This document shows positions 1-7,791 of a stretch of DNA of 64,000 nucleotides, piece after piece. The DNA is taken from contig JAIZWL010000001.1 in assembly GCA_021498125.1 (NCBI GenBank), forward strand, positions 1,324,676 through 1,388,675, read 5' to 3'. The stretch's first letter is position 1, and every line of letters begins with the position of its first letter. This DNA comes from Candidatus Thorarchaeota archaeon. Its GTDB lineage: Archaea; Asgardarchaeota; Thorarchaeia; Thorarchaeales; Thorarchaeaceae. The position numbers and the translations under genes were made by a program. Under the pieces are notes generated by a model. That model ran no database searches and was not told the origin of the DNA. It saw nothing but the letters and a program-made list of their open reading frames with translations.

Positions 1-151
1 CATGTTCCATATTCATGCTGGTGAGAATGAGAACTATATCCAATTGCAAAAAAGGCTCCTTAATGCGGGTGCTAGAATAGTCCCTGTGAATAATCAATCA
101 GACCTTGTTGGATTAGTTCTAAGAGATACCCGTGCTGTATATGGTATTTAG
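1..151 (+). CDS. C-terminal end of a vWA-domain protein (partial, cut by window edge)
   Basis: The frame read from base 2 gives 49 residues ending at a TAG (149-151). The peptide ends in a SDLVGLVLRDTRAVYG-like tail. It matches the end of the vWA-domain protein at 3722-4213 (NDLVGLVLRDIHAIYRAP), including the preceding FHI-AG and GA-VPV-N pattern, so the two are paralogues. The vWA core lies left of the window, so metal-binding residues cannot be checked. It sits just left of the convergent ABC exporter operon, which is therefore bracketed by two copies of this gene family. Confidence 0.75.
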   Translation, partial: MFHIHAGENENYIQLQKRLLNAGARIVPVNNQSDLVGLVLRDTRAVYGI

Positions 152-193
152 TGTCTGAGAAATTTGGCATCATGTTTCTTTGTCAATCTGTAT

Positions 194-1039
194 TCACGTT
201 CTATATCCCCGATGACTACGCAGCACAAATGTAATAATCAATGTAATGATGATAATGCCAAATATTATATTATTCGCTATAGAGAGGTACTCCACCACCA
301 ACGGATTGCTTGAGTAGAGCATATTTGATAGAAACGACCCCTCTTGTCCAAGAAGTCCTATGGTGAGCGATTCAACAATAGTCGATGGCTCCACGAAGAC
401 TATCCATCCCATCTCAAGATTCGCAGAGAGTTCAAGTATGATCATTCTCCATGAAATGAACACAAGTGGGGCGGCGAAATATGCAAGAGCCGAGGACATG
501 GTTTCAATCAACATGGTCGTGAGTGAAACAATCAATATTGCCACCACAAAAAAGGCAATTCCTAGGATGATTATTCCCTGAAGCATTATTATTGGATATT
601 TTGTGATTGGAACTCCGAGTATGATCACAATGTCAAGTATTAGTAATTGTAGTTGTGTGATGCAGAGGCCTAACAAGTAATCTGCTGTTAATAGCTCGCT
701 TTGTTTCACTGGAATAGTTGATAGCAGCGTCAGATCGATTTTATGCTTTGTTTCTCCACCTAGTGCGTCTACAAGGAAAACTGCGCTGATTCCCGCCTGA
801 AATGGTAGGAGTAAAGCAGATATCTGTAACGCCAATACAAGAAGCCCTACCAATGAGCCGTCCGAGTTGAATGACTCTGTGCCAACTGATCTAGTGCCGA
901 GTACACCCAGCACTATGGGTTCACAGAGAAGAAACATCAAAACTATAGGTCTTTTCAGGGACTTCAAGCGAAGTGCGATCAAGAGACTCATCTTGCTCTT
1001 CAATTGACCTACTACCTCTAGGAGTGGCTGATGTTTCAT
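194..1039 (-). CDS. ABC-2 type transporter permease (second permease of the operon)
   Basis: A 281-residue integral membrane protein with about six hydrophobic segments and short polar loops, of the size and pattern of ABC-2 family permeases. After a short cytoplasmic N-terminus the first segment lies near residues 30-50 and the last near 255-275. It begins 9 bases after the stop of the upstream permease (1049-1900) and is the last gene of a three-gene minus-strand operon with the ATPase at 1900-2829. The two permeases probably form a heterodimer exporting an unknown substrate (peptide, lipid or drug). The substrate cannot be told from sequence. Confidence 0.8.
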   Translation of the reverse strand: MKHQPLLEVVGQLKSKMSLLIALRLKSLKRPIVLMFLLCEPIVLGVLGTRSVGTESFNSDGSLVGLLVLALQISALLLPFQAGISAVFLVDALGGETKHKIDLTLLSTIPVKQSELLTADYLLGLCITQLQLLILDIVIILGVPITKYPIIMLQGIIILGIAFFVVAILIVSLTTMLIETMSSALAYFAAPLVFISWRMIILELSANLEMGWIVFVEPSTIVESLTIGLLGQEGSFLSNMLYSSNPLVVEYLSIANNIIFGIIIITLIITFVLRSHRGYRT

Positions 1040-1048
1040 TATCCATTA

Positions 1049-1900
1049 TCACCAAGTTTTGCTTTTACGGAGAAAGAGTTTCCATGCGATGGATGCAGTG
1101 ATATAGACTATGATTGCGAAAAACACAACCTGTACAATAAGAAACTGCCATGTGAAGTAAAACCCAAGATAGCTTTCTACTACCGAATTATGCTCATTGG
1201 GATTCAGCATTTGTAGCAACAAGTTTCGTACTAACGCAGCGGGGCTCAAAGTTGGAAATGGAACCAAGCTGGACGAATAAAGACCAGTTCCTAGCTCAAT
1301 TCCTGTCAGTCCATCCCACAGTATTATAAATGCTATATTTATTGCAAACGCAACGCTTGACTTGTCAGTTGCGATATGGACAATAGACATGATGCTGACA
1401 AATATTATCGCAGTTATGATTGAAACCAATACTATTGGTCCCACGTATCTGACAAAAAGAAATGATGATTGGGCAACGAGTTCGCTATCTGCGTTCATGA
1501 GCCACTTTTGTGCAAAGATTGCCACACCACAAGATAGTTCAATGAGGAAAACTGTGAAAGATAGCACGATCTGTCTTGAAAAGAATATGGTCTTACGTGA
1601 AATCGGATGCGATGCGAGTGTATTCACCTGCTTTCTGAATGATGAAGACGAGTACATCCAGCCAACGACTGCAACTACTACATAGAGTGTGATATACAAG
1701 TTCTGAGTGTACTTCACAGTGAATTCGAAGAACAGCGCCTGCTCGCTTCTGAGCGTGCCAGAGGTCACCCACACAACTGTAAAAAAGCTTGGAATAATGA
1801 ATATAGCCAGTAGTCTACGAAGGTTCGCTCTATTATAAATTGAGTTGAGCGTCAATTTGAGAACGAGCGTAAACCGATCAATTGAGTCGGGTACTTGCAT
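1049..1900 (-). CDS. ABC-2 type transporter permease (first permease of the operon)
   Basis: A 283-residue membrane protein with about six hydrophobic helices. An extracytoplasmic loop follows the first helix, and a charged loop (SSSFRKQVNTLASHPISRKTI) is typical of the ABC-2 permease coupling region. The ATG overlaps the TAA of the ATPase gene by one base (TAATG), and GGAGGG lies just upstream, so translation is coupled. It is inferred to pair with the permease at 194-1039 and the ATPase at 1900-2829 as one exporter. Confidence 0.8.
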   Translation of the reverse strand: MQVPDSIDRFTLVLKLTLNSIYNRANLRRLLAIFIIPSFFTVVWVTSGTLRSEQALFFEFTVKYTQNLYITLYVVVAVVGWMYSSSSFRKQVNTLASHPISRKTIFFSRQIVLSFTVFLIELSCGVAIFAQKWLMNADSELVAQSSFLFVRYVGPIVLVSIITAIIFVSIMSIVHIATDKSSVAFAINIAFIILWDGLTGIELGTGLYSSSLVPFPTLSPAALVRNLLLQMLNPNEHNSVVESYLGFYFTWQFLIVQVVFFAIIVYITASIAWKLFLRKSKTW

Positions 1901-2829
1901 TATTCCCTCCTCCGGGCAAGCTCCTTGAACGCACGTTCAAGATTTCCCTCTTCCTGTCGAAACTCGAGCAAGACGCCTCCGCAATCTTGAAGTCCCTGAT
2001 GAATGCGTTGGGATGTTTCTTGTATGTCTGCATTTTCCACAACAAGCTCATCGTCCTGGAATTGAACTGCCATCTCTGGATATAGCTCTTTCAGTCGATT
2101 GTAGAGATCAGCCAATTTTGTGGCACGGATTACTACATTACCTCTCGGCAAATCTGCTAGAATCTGGGTTGGGCTTCCTTTAGCTATTATGCGTCCATTA
2201 AAGAGAAATCCCACCTCAGTACTTATGCGCTCAAGCTCGTGTAAGATATGGCTAGAAATAAGGAAGCCGACACCGTGTTCGGTGAAGTATTGCTTGATAA
2301 GATCAAGTACCAAAAACCGTCCATTAGGGTCAAGGTTGGCGGTCGGTTCATCCAGAATGATTAGTGACGGATTTCCCATAAAGCTTGCTGCAACTCCAAT
2401 CAACTGTTTCATTCCTTTGGAGTAATCGACGATCCATCGGTCGGCCGCATCTTCCAGTTTCAAATAGCTGATAAGTTGCTGAGCCTGCCTCTTTGCCTCC
2501 TTGAATTGCATTCCCCGTATTCGGCCAATGAAGATGAGATACTCCAGTCCTGATATGCCTGCAGGATACTCCGCCACTTCATGTAGAAATGATACTTTCT
2601 TCTTGACCTCATACGCTTCCCTCCAACAGTCCATACCCTCTATGTGAATCGAACCGCTATCAGGTTGTAAGAGTCCACATAACATTCGGATAATTGTTGT
2701 CTTTCCTGCTCCGTTTGGCCCGATAAGACCAAATATTTGGTTCTCGATCTCCAGACTCACATTATTGACTGCAATGATTCTTCTTTTATTTCCGTATGTC
2801 CTTGTAACATTTTCGAGTATTATTTTCAC
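1900..2829 (-). CDS. ABC transporter ATP-binding protein
   Basis: An ABC ATPase of about 309 residues that powers the two permeases downstream. Walker A is GPNGAGKTT near residues 37-45, the signature is YSKGMKQ, and Walker B is SLIILDEPTANLD followed by the switch region ISSHIL. The C-terminal part of about 90 residues is the extension common in ABC-2 export ATPases. I chose GTG at 2829 because GGAGAG lies 8 bases upstream and the family N-terminus (KIILENVTRTYG) begins there; the frame stays open to 2931 but that extension has no ABC-like sequence. A strong inverted repeat at 2886-2925 lies in the 5' region and may regulate the operon. Confidence 0.9.
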   Translation of the reverse strand: MKIILENVTRTYGNKRRIIAVNNVSLEIENQIFGLIGPNGAGKTTIIRMLCGLLQPDSGSIHIEGMDCWREAYEVKKKVSFLHEVAEYPAGISGLEYLIFIGRIRGMQFKEAKRQAQQLISYLKLEDAADRWIVDYSKGMKQLIGVAASFMGNPSLIILDEPTANLDPNGRFLVLDLIKQYFTEHGVGFLISSHILHELERISTEVGFLFNGRIIAKGSPTQILADLPRGNVVIRATKLADLYNRLKELYPEMAVQFQDDELVVENADIQETSQRIHQGLQDCGGVLLEFRQEEGNLERAFKELARRRE

Positions 2830-2885
2830 AACTCGTTCTCTCCAACATATTCTCCAGCAACAGTATGAGATTAAGCAATAGTGGT

Positions 2886-2925
2886 GGTGACCGAAACCCT
2901 GATGGGTTTCATAAATTCGGTCACC
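2886..2925. promoter_or_regulatory. Inverted repeat upstream of the ABC exporter operon
   Basis: GGTGACCGAA (2886-2895) is repeated in inverse as TTCGGTCACC (2916-2925), a perfect 10-bp dyad. Its centre holds a second overlapping hairpin, AAACCC/GGGTTT (2894-2899 with 2904-2909). It lies about 57 bases before the GTG of the ATPase gene and downstream of an A/T-rich TATA-like stretch near 2945-2960 read on the minus strand. This fits an operator or an RNA element in the leader with alternative pairing. Function is inferred only. Confidence 0.55.
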
Positions 2926-2960
2926 TTTCACTTTACGAATTTACATGGTGAAATTATTAT

Positions 2961-3566
2961 TTAATAGCTCCAAGATATTTGATCTATGTACATTCTTGCT
3001 GAACTTGTGGTGTCTTTTGACGTATATCCTATCAATGTACCATATGCCCCACCTGCAACAAATTTGACGCATATGAGCAGGTTTCCGCCATAGACATCAT
3101 TTGTCGTTGCAGATATCGTGGGCTGGAAGTTAATATACGATTTATGGTTGGATGGTCCAATGTCACCACTAGTCCATGCGCAATGTTCCCAAAGTATTGT
3201 ATGTGTATCGGCATTCAAAATTAGAACGTTCACATCAATTTGGCCATGACCAAAAATATTGGTCGATATATATGCGTAAATTCGAACAGTTGCGGTTATT
3301 GTCAAATAGTGATTGCCATTGATATTATCCCGGGCTCCAAGAAGGGCCCATCCATTTGAGGGAAAGCCTATTGCATTAACATGTGCAACGACATATCCAT
3401 AATTATCATACGGATATGCATCTGAAGTACATCCCGCACCTGCGCCGTGATCAGAATAGGGGTACCCTGGCGTATCACTATTAGAGTATGCTGCAACGCC
3501 CTGCAGATTTACCGATGTCCATACGACGCAAACCAGTAATAGAAGAACAATAGTCCTATGTTTCAT
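2961..3566 (-). CDS. Secreted protein of unknown function
   Basis: A protein of about 201 residues with a clear signal peptide (MKHRTIVLLLLVCVVWTSVNLQGVAAY, cleavage probably after VAA). The mature part is rich in Tyr, Gly, Asn and Ser with two early Cys-containing stretches and probable beta structure. There is no C-terminal membrane anchor. I chose the ATG at 3566 because GGAGGA lies 11 bases upstream; a TTG at 3584 would only add six residues. I do not recognise the family. It is divergent from the vWA remnant at 3722 and shares a bidirectional promoter region with it. Confidence 0.65.
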   Translation of the reverse strand: MKHRTIVLLLLVCVVWTSVNLQGVAAYSNSDTPGYPYSDHGAGAGCTSDAYPYDNYGYVVAHVNAIGFPSNGWALLGARDNINGNHYLTITATVRIYAYISTNIFGHGQIDVNVLILNADTHTILWEHCAWTSGDIGPSNHKSYINFQPTISATTNDVYGGNLLICVKFVAGGAYGTLIGYTSKDTTSSARMYIDQISWSY

Positions 3567-3645
3567 ATTTTCTATTTCCTCCAAACTTTATTGTTTGAGC
3601 CTGTTGGAACTCACACCCCAAGCTCAACCAAAAAAAAACAAGCGC

Positions 3646-3670
3646 TTTATAAACATTACTTATTTTTATA
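3646..3670. promoter_or_regulatory. Bidirectional TATA-box region
   Basis: TTTATAAA at 3646-3653 is itself a palindrome, and TATTTTTATA follows at 3661-3670. The first lies about 80 bases upstream of the ATG at 3566 (minus) and could place a transcript start near 3620. Either could serve the plus-strand gene at 3722. An A9 tract at 3630-3638 flanks it. Assignment rests on sequence and spacing only. Confidence 0.5.
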
Positions 3671-3721
3671 CCACACACAGCTTGGCTTGTTGTTGATTTA
3701 TATGCTGTAGAAAATGGGTTG

Positions 3722-4213
3722 ATGAACAGGACGCGACTTTCCGGTGAGTATCATCTTGCGCTTGTATCTGCATTTGGGGCTACTGACTTTGCATTGAGTC
3801 GGGGCTGTCGTGTGGCTGCAATCAACTTCTCTGTTGAGATCCGTACTACGGGATGGGGTCGTGACCGCCATAAGATTGAGGATGTTCTTCTCTCCTATCA
3901 GGGTGGGGGCACCGTCATGCCCGTGCACGAGATTACTCGGTTGTGTGCTGACGCGCAGAGGCCTGTCTTAGTCCTGATGATCACTGATGCTGAGGTAGAT
4001 AATTGGGATGAGATGGTGGCCATGACCCGGCATCTCACAGATCGGGGGCATCACCTGTTCCTCTTTCATATCGGCGCTGCTGATACTGGTGAACAGGAGG
4101 AGGCGCGTGTCAGTCTATCCCGGGCTGGAGCCACTGTAATTCCTGTACGCAATGTCAATGATCTCGTGGGGCTTGTTCTGCGTGATATTCACGCGATATA
4201 TCGGGCCCCATGA
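3722..4213 (+). CDS. 5'-truncated vWA-domain protein (possible pseudogene)
   Basis: A protein of about 163 residues that matches the body and C-terminal half of a vWA/DUF58-like domain. LVLMITDAEVDNW carries the downstream MIDAS aspartate, and HLFLFHIGAAD leads to the NDLVGLVLRDIHAIY tail shared with the fragment at 1-151. The first MIDAS motif (DxSxS) is missing. The frame upstream of the start reads WLVVDLYAVENGL, which looks like a degenerate form of the LVVDxSGSM strand but has no start codon. The gene is therefore probably a 5'-truncated relic, or a short MIDAS-deficient variant. A TTG at 3719 is an alternative start; neither has a convincing ribosome binding site. Confidence 0.55.
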   Translation: MNRTRLSGEYHLALVSAFGATDFALSRGCRVAAINFSVEIRTTGWGRDRHKIEDVLLSYQGGGTVMPVHEITRLCADAQRPVLVLMITDAEVDNWDEMVAMTRHLTDRGHHLFLFHIGAADTGEQEEARVSLSRAGATVIPVRNVNDLVGLVLRDIHAIYRAP

Positions 4214-4227
4214 TAAAGGAGTCATCT

Positions 4228-4344
4228 ATGCTCTTAGACGATTCCGGAAGAAACGTTCTATCTCCAAAGTGGATGGATCCATTCAATTTCCAGAGCCTGT
4301 TTCAACGTGTGAGAAATATACTCAAACATGGTAGAAGTAATTGA
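4228..4344 (+). CDS. Small ORF, 38 residues, unknown
   Basis: ATG at 4228 follows AAGGAG by about 7 bases, a good ribosome binding site, and the frame ends in TGA at 4342-4344. The peptide begins MLLDDSGRNVLSPKWMDPF and ends in a basic stretch (RVRNILKHGRSN), hydrophilic with no membrane segment. It lies 14 bases after the stop of the vWA gene and 23 bases before the MNT gene, so it could be co-transcribed with either. The family is not recognised; it is called only from the start signal and operon-like spacing. Confidence 0.45.
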   Translation: MLLDDSGRNVLSPKWMDPFNFQSLFQRVRNILKHGRSN

Positions 4345-4367
4345 AATAGAACGGAGTTGAATGAACG

Positions 4368-4781
4368 TTGGTCACGCGCGAGCCTCTTGAGGTGATAGAT
4401 CATTCTCTTGAGACCGTAGTCCATATGGTTCGTGAAGATGAAGATGTCCTTGGAGTTGTTGTCTTTGGTAGTTATGCTCGCGGTGAACCATACAATGACG
4501 TTGATGTCTGTATAGTCCTCTGGCCTTCGTGTGTAGAGTCCGTAAATCCTCTCAAGAAAGAGATCAAGTATTCTGAGCATGGATTGGATGTGTCGATCTA
4601 TCAGCGATTGCCTCTATACATTCAGGTCGAGGTTCTAAAGGATGGAGTCATCAAATACATGAAAGATGAAGATGCCTATTATGACATTGCAATATGGACG
4701 ATTAAAGAATGGGAGGACTTTCGCCCTCGCTATCTTATGTACTTGGAAACAGTCTTAGATGGGCCAAAGGATTCTAAGTAA
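4368..4781 (+). CDS. MNT-type nucleotidyltransferase, antitoxin-like (MntA family)
   Basis: A 137-residue protein with the minimal nucleotidyltransferase motif GSYARGEPYNDVDV: Gly34-Ser35 and the metal-binding Asp44 and Asp46. It overlaps the HEPN gene at 4759-5175 by 23 bases. This is the standard MNT-HEPN (MntA-HepT) order, in which the MNT protein AMPylates and silences a HEPN RNase. The spacer between GS and DxD is 8 residues rather than the common 10. The start is TTG with GGAG about 12 bases upstream; the only nearby ATG (4361) is in another frame that stops quickly. Activity is inferred from the family. Confidence 0.8.
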   Translation: MVTREPLEVIDHSLETVVHMVREDEDVLGVVVFGSYARGEPYNDVDVCIVLWPSCVESVNPLKKEIKYSEHGLDVSIYQRLPLYIQVEVLKDGVIKYMKDEDAYYDIAIWTIKEWEDFRPRYLMYLETVLDGPKDSK

Positions 4782-5175
4782 ACTTGATGAGCATGACCAG
4801 ATCATGCATGAAATCAGGATAGTCTTGCCTCCAAGCTATGTTGAATACAAGAGTTCTCTTACTCAGAAACGTGCAATCGAACGCCTGATTCAAATAGCAA
4901 TAGAGTGCGTGATTGATCTCTGTGCAGTGATTGTGAGCGCTCAACGACTTGGGATTCCCTCTTCTGAAATGGATGTATTCTCACAATTGGAGGGGATAGT
5001 ATTTGATGCATCAACTATTGTGAAACTTAGGGAAATGAAACGATTTGGGAATAGGATTGTTCACAGATATGGAAACATCGATGACGCCTATGTGTTAGAG
5101 GCTGTACATGAGCTCTTGAGTAATCTGGCAAAGATTTCCGACCTGACTCGTCAGTTCTTGGTTTCGCATGACTGA
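4759..5175 (+). CDS. HEPN (DUF86/HepT-like) protein, toxin-like
   Basis: A 138-residue helical protein of the DUF86/HepT type. The conserved block is REMKRFGNRIVHRYGNID. The usual HepT RNase motif is RNxxVHxY. Here His102 and Tyr104 are kept but the usual Arg is Gly97, while an Arg at 95 gives an R-x6-H spacing. It may be an altered or inactive RNase, or use the shifted Arg. It overlaps the upstream nucleotidyltransferase gene and is surely translated with it. Confidence 0.8.
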   Translation: MGQRILSKLDEHDQIMHEIRIVLPPSYVEYKSSLTQKRAIERLIQIAIECVIDLCAVIVSAQRLGIPSSEMDVFSQLEGIVFDASTIVKLREMKRFGNRIVHRYGNIDDAYVLEAVHELLSNLAKISDLTRQFLVSHD

Positions 5176-5240
5176 TTCATACCGCAAATATCTGTGATAT
5201 ATTTACTTAAATTATATCTGATATGCTCACGAATGTAGAC

Positions 5241-7514
5241 TCATTCCTCATACGCCTGTTTCTTGCGGGCAAAGATCACTATGACCATTATCGTGAGTCC
5301 TGTTGCAAGCAGAACTCCTGCAACTGCCATACCAAAATATGTGGTGCTTGTGGTTGACGGGATAGATACGTTTGTTGTCGTTGATGGTTGTTCAGAGTTA
5401 GTTGTTGTAGTGGCACTGATATCTGGAATTTTCGGGAAGATGTTGATTGTGTAGCCCGGTTGGATCTGATTCTGCGAGATTAGGAGAATGCGTGTTCCAT
5501 TGGTCACTACACTGACATTGAATGAGAAAATTTTATTATGTGAGGTGAAAGTCCCCAGCGACCTGTTTGCATCAAGAGAATGAACAAAATATGTGCCATC
5601 CGGAAGACCATACTGACTCAAATCAATTGTATAATTAAACACGCGGCTCTCATTGTTGAAGTTACAGATGGCCGCCAACAGAGTGTCATCCTCGACAAGT
5701 CCCTGCGTGATGAGCACATTCTCAGTAGCGTTAGTGGAGATCGAGTTTGTGATGTTGAGAAACTTTGCGAATGCTCGTATCAGCGTTCTATAGAGCAACC
5801 AAAGATCTGGTTCCTTCTCATGGTCATAGTTTGCGACTTTTCCCGGGTCGGTCGTGGCGTCAAGCGTTCCGCAATAGAGGATCCATCCACTATCGGGCAT
5901 TGAGGCATTATGGTAGAGTACAATGGATGTGTCATTAATTCTTGTGCGAGTACCATTGTCGTCCACAATGTATTCGAGTCCTAATAGGTGATAATCGGCA
6001 CTGAAATTATCCGATCTAAGATAGCGTGAATAATAGTATGGCGCATCATACACAAGATTGAGGTCGAGCAGATTTGGAGTTGTAATGTTCAATAGAATAT
6101 GTCCGCTGCGAACATATTCAGTGGAATTGTGCTCGATGAGATAGGCCAATCTTGACTCCTCTGGTCCCGGTTCATTACCCACACCTCCCAGAAACACAAC
6201 ATTTCCGCCATTCGCAATATAGTCGTTGATTTTGGTGACTGTAGCATTGTAGTGCCAATAGTCCGTCAGCAGAATGAGCGAGTACTTGGAGAGATCAACG
6301 TCCGTCTTTGCGAAACATCTCTGATTGATGAGATCGTATTCAGTGAACAGTCTTAGATTTGAAACGTGGCATATCGGTTCTCCGGTCTGGTAGCCATCAC
6401 CCACAACAAGTACCTCCGGACTGGAGTTCAGAGTCGGAAGGTAGTTCAGCTGGCCTGCTAAGTTATCAACATACTTGAACAACTTGCGCCCCATCACATC
6501 AGTTCTTCCCTGTCCCCAGCTCCATGTGTAACTGTTATTGTTCTCAGGTGCCCAATCAAAGAAACCGAGAGCATCGACTCCTGAGACATAGGATGTCCAG
6601 GTCTCCCGGCGGATCTGCTCATAGCTTCCCTCGTGATAATAGAGCCCATCTCCCGCCGTGTTGAGAAAGTCCCAGATCGTTCCCCAGATGGTCATGAAGA
6701 GAGGCCTCTCCGAGAGTGAGGTCTTGTATCTGCGGATGGTCTCGTACAAGAGCCAAGGATAGTCTTTTGCATAGTAACAATCGAGCAGGTTGATGTCTGC
6801 ATTCACTTCATATGCCGCACAGAGATCATCGACTATGCCCCATGTGGGCGGCATGAGAATGAATTGGGTGACCAGAGCGTGTGGGATCTTGCTCTTGATA
6901 TAATCATAAAAATAATTGTAGACCCAGACCGACTTGTTGTTGAGCCATTCAACTTCAGTCCACCGTTCAGAGTTGTTCGCCTCATATAGTGGCTTGAGAT
7001 GAAATCCCGTGTCTGCAAAGTAGATGTTGTCGTACTTTGCAATATCGTCGGAAACCTTGGAGTAGATGTCGGAAAACCGTAGCCATGCAGGTTCCTCATC
7101 GCCAACCCCTACAGCCCAAATACTTGAGGTATTCATGTACCGTTCCGGAGGCGGTGCGTTAGGATCTTCATAACTTGGAACTGGCCCGAGATTGAGACCG
7201 AAATCTACTGCTTCTTCGGCCCAATGTCGGATTGTTGTATTGTAGATGATGTCCAGTGGATTTGTGATGTTGTTGCACCAGAACCCGGTCATATGGATCA
7301 CTTTTGCACCAGCAGATGCCACACGATCTATGTATTCAAGATCAAAGGGGGATAGTTGTCCTGCCGAATACCAGATAGTGAAGTTCCCGATGATCAGGTC
7401 ATCTAGACCGAAGAGACCTCCGTGCATGGTGTCAATGGCCACAGTGCATGGGACTATTGCCATCTGAAGTAGAACTAAGACAATAGATGCACCGCAAATA
7501 CACCTTGAAACCAT
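5241..7514 (-). CDS. Large secreted membrane-anchored protein with glycoside-hydrolase-like and amidotransferase-like regions
   Basis: About 757 residues: an N-terminal signal segment (CGASIVLVLLQMAIVPCTVA), a long extracellular body, a Thr/Ser-rich linker, a C-terminal membrane helix (GMAVAGVLLATGLTIMVIVIFA) and a short basic tail. The first part (IDRVASAGAKVIHMTGFW, then many Trp and Tyr, YESxxxR-like helices) resembles a TIM-barrel glycosidase. A middle part (YSLILLTDYWHYNATVTKINDYIANGGNVVFLGG) resembles the class I glutamine amidotransferase-like domain found in beta-galactosidase-type proteins. Many N-x-S/T sites suggest N-glycosylation. I prefer the ATG at 7514 to that at 7571 because it puts the signal segment at the N-terminus. 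Substrate unknown. Confidence 0.7.
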   Translation of the reverse strand: MVSRCICGASIVLVLLQMAIVPCTVAIDTMHGGLFGLDDLIIGNFTIWYSAGQLSPFDLEYIDRVASAGAKVIHMTGFWCNNITNPLDIIYNTTIRHWAEEAVDFGLNLGPVPSYEDPNAPPPERYMNTSSIWAVGVGDEEPAWLRFSDIYSKVSDDIAKYDNIYFADTGFHLKPLYEANNSERWTEVEWLNNKSVWVYNYFYDYIKSKIPHALVTQFILMPPTWGIVDDLCAAYEVNADINLLDCYYAKDYPWLLYETIRRYKTSLSERPLFMTIWGTIWDFLNTAGDGLYYHEGSYEQIRRETWTSYVSGVDALGFFDWAPENNNSYTWSWGQGRTDVMGRKLFKYVDNLAGQLNYLPTLNSSPEVLVVGDGYQTGEPICHVSNLRLFTEYDLINQRCFAKTDVDLSKYSLILLTDYWHYNATVTKINDYIANGGNVVFLGGVGNEPGPEESRLAYLIEHNSTEYVRSGHILLNITTPNLLDLNLVYDAPYYYSRYLRSDNFSADYHLLGLEYIVDDNGTRTRINDTSIVLYHNASMPDSGWILYCGTLDATTDPGKVANYDHEKEPDLWLLYRTLIRAFAKFLNITNSISTNATENVLITQGLVEDDTLLAAICNFNNESRVFNYTIDLSQYGLPDGTYFVHSLDANRSLGTFTSHNKIFSFNVSVVTNGTRILLISQNQIQPGYTINIFPKIPDISATTTTNSEQPSTTTNVSIPSTTSTTYFGMAVAGVLLATGLTIMVIVIFARKKQAYEE

Positions 7515-7791
7515 ACGCTTACTCTCTCTTAGCAGAATGATCCATATTTCTGAATGCATGAATGTTGTCAAAAATCAATTTATGATTTTTGAATTCTCAA
7601 TCCTGCGAAAAATCGAGTACATGTGGACTGCCCATTTGGATTCCTTGCCACTGCAAAGCCTAAATATTATCATATTATTAAATGGATCAGCGGTAGAACA
7701 GAAAGGAAAGTAATAAATAAAAAGGCCTATCTTTTAGTAAATCTATAGCGCGGTTCCCACGGATCCAAATATTCATAATGAATTCTAATTC

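Noticed and set aside
2830..2931. N-terminal extension of the ABC ATPase
   Set aside because: It crosses the inverted repeat 2886-2925 and has no ABC sequence; GTG 2829 has a good ribosome binding site.
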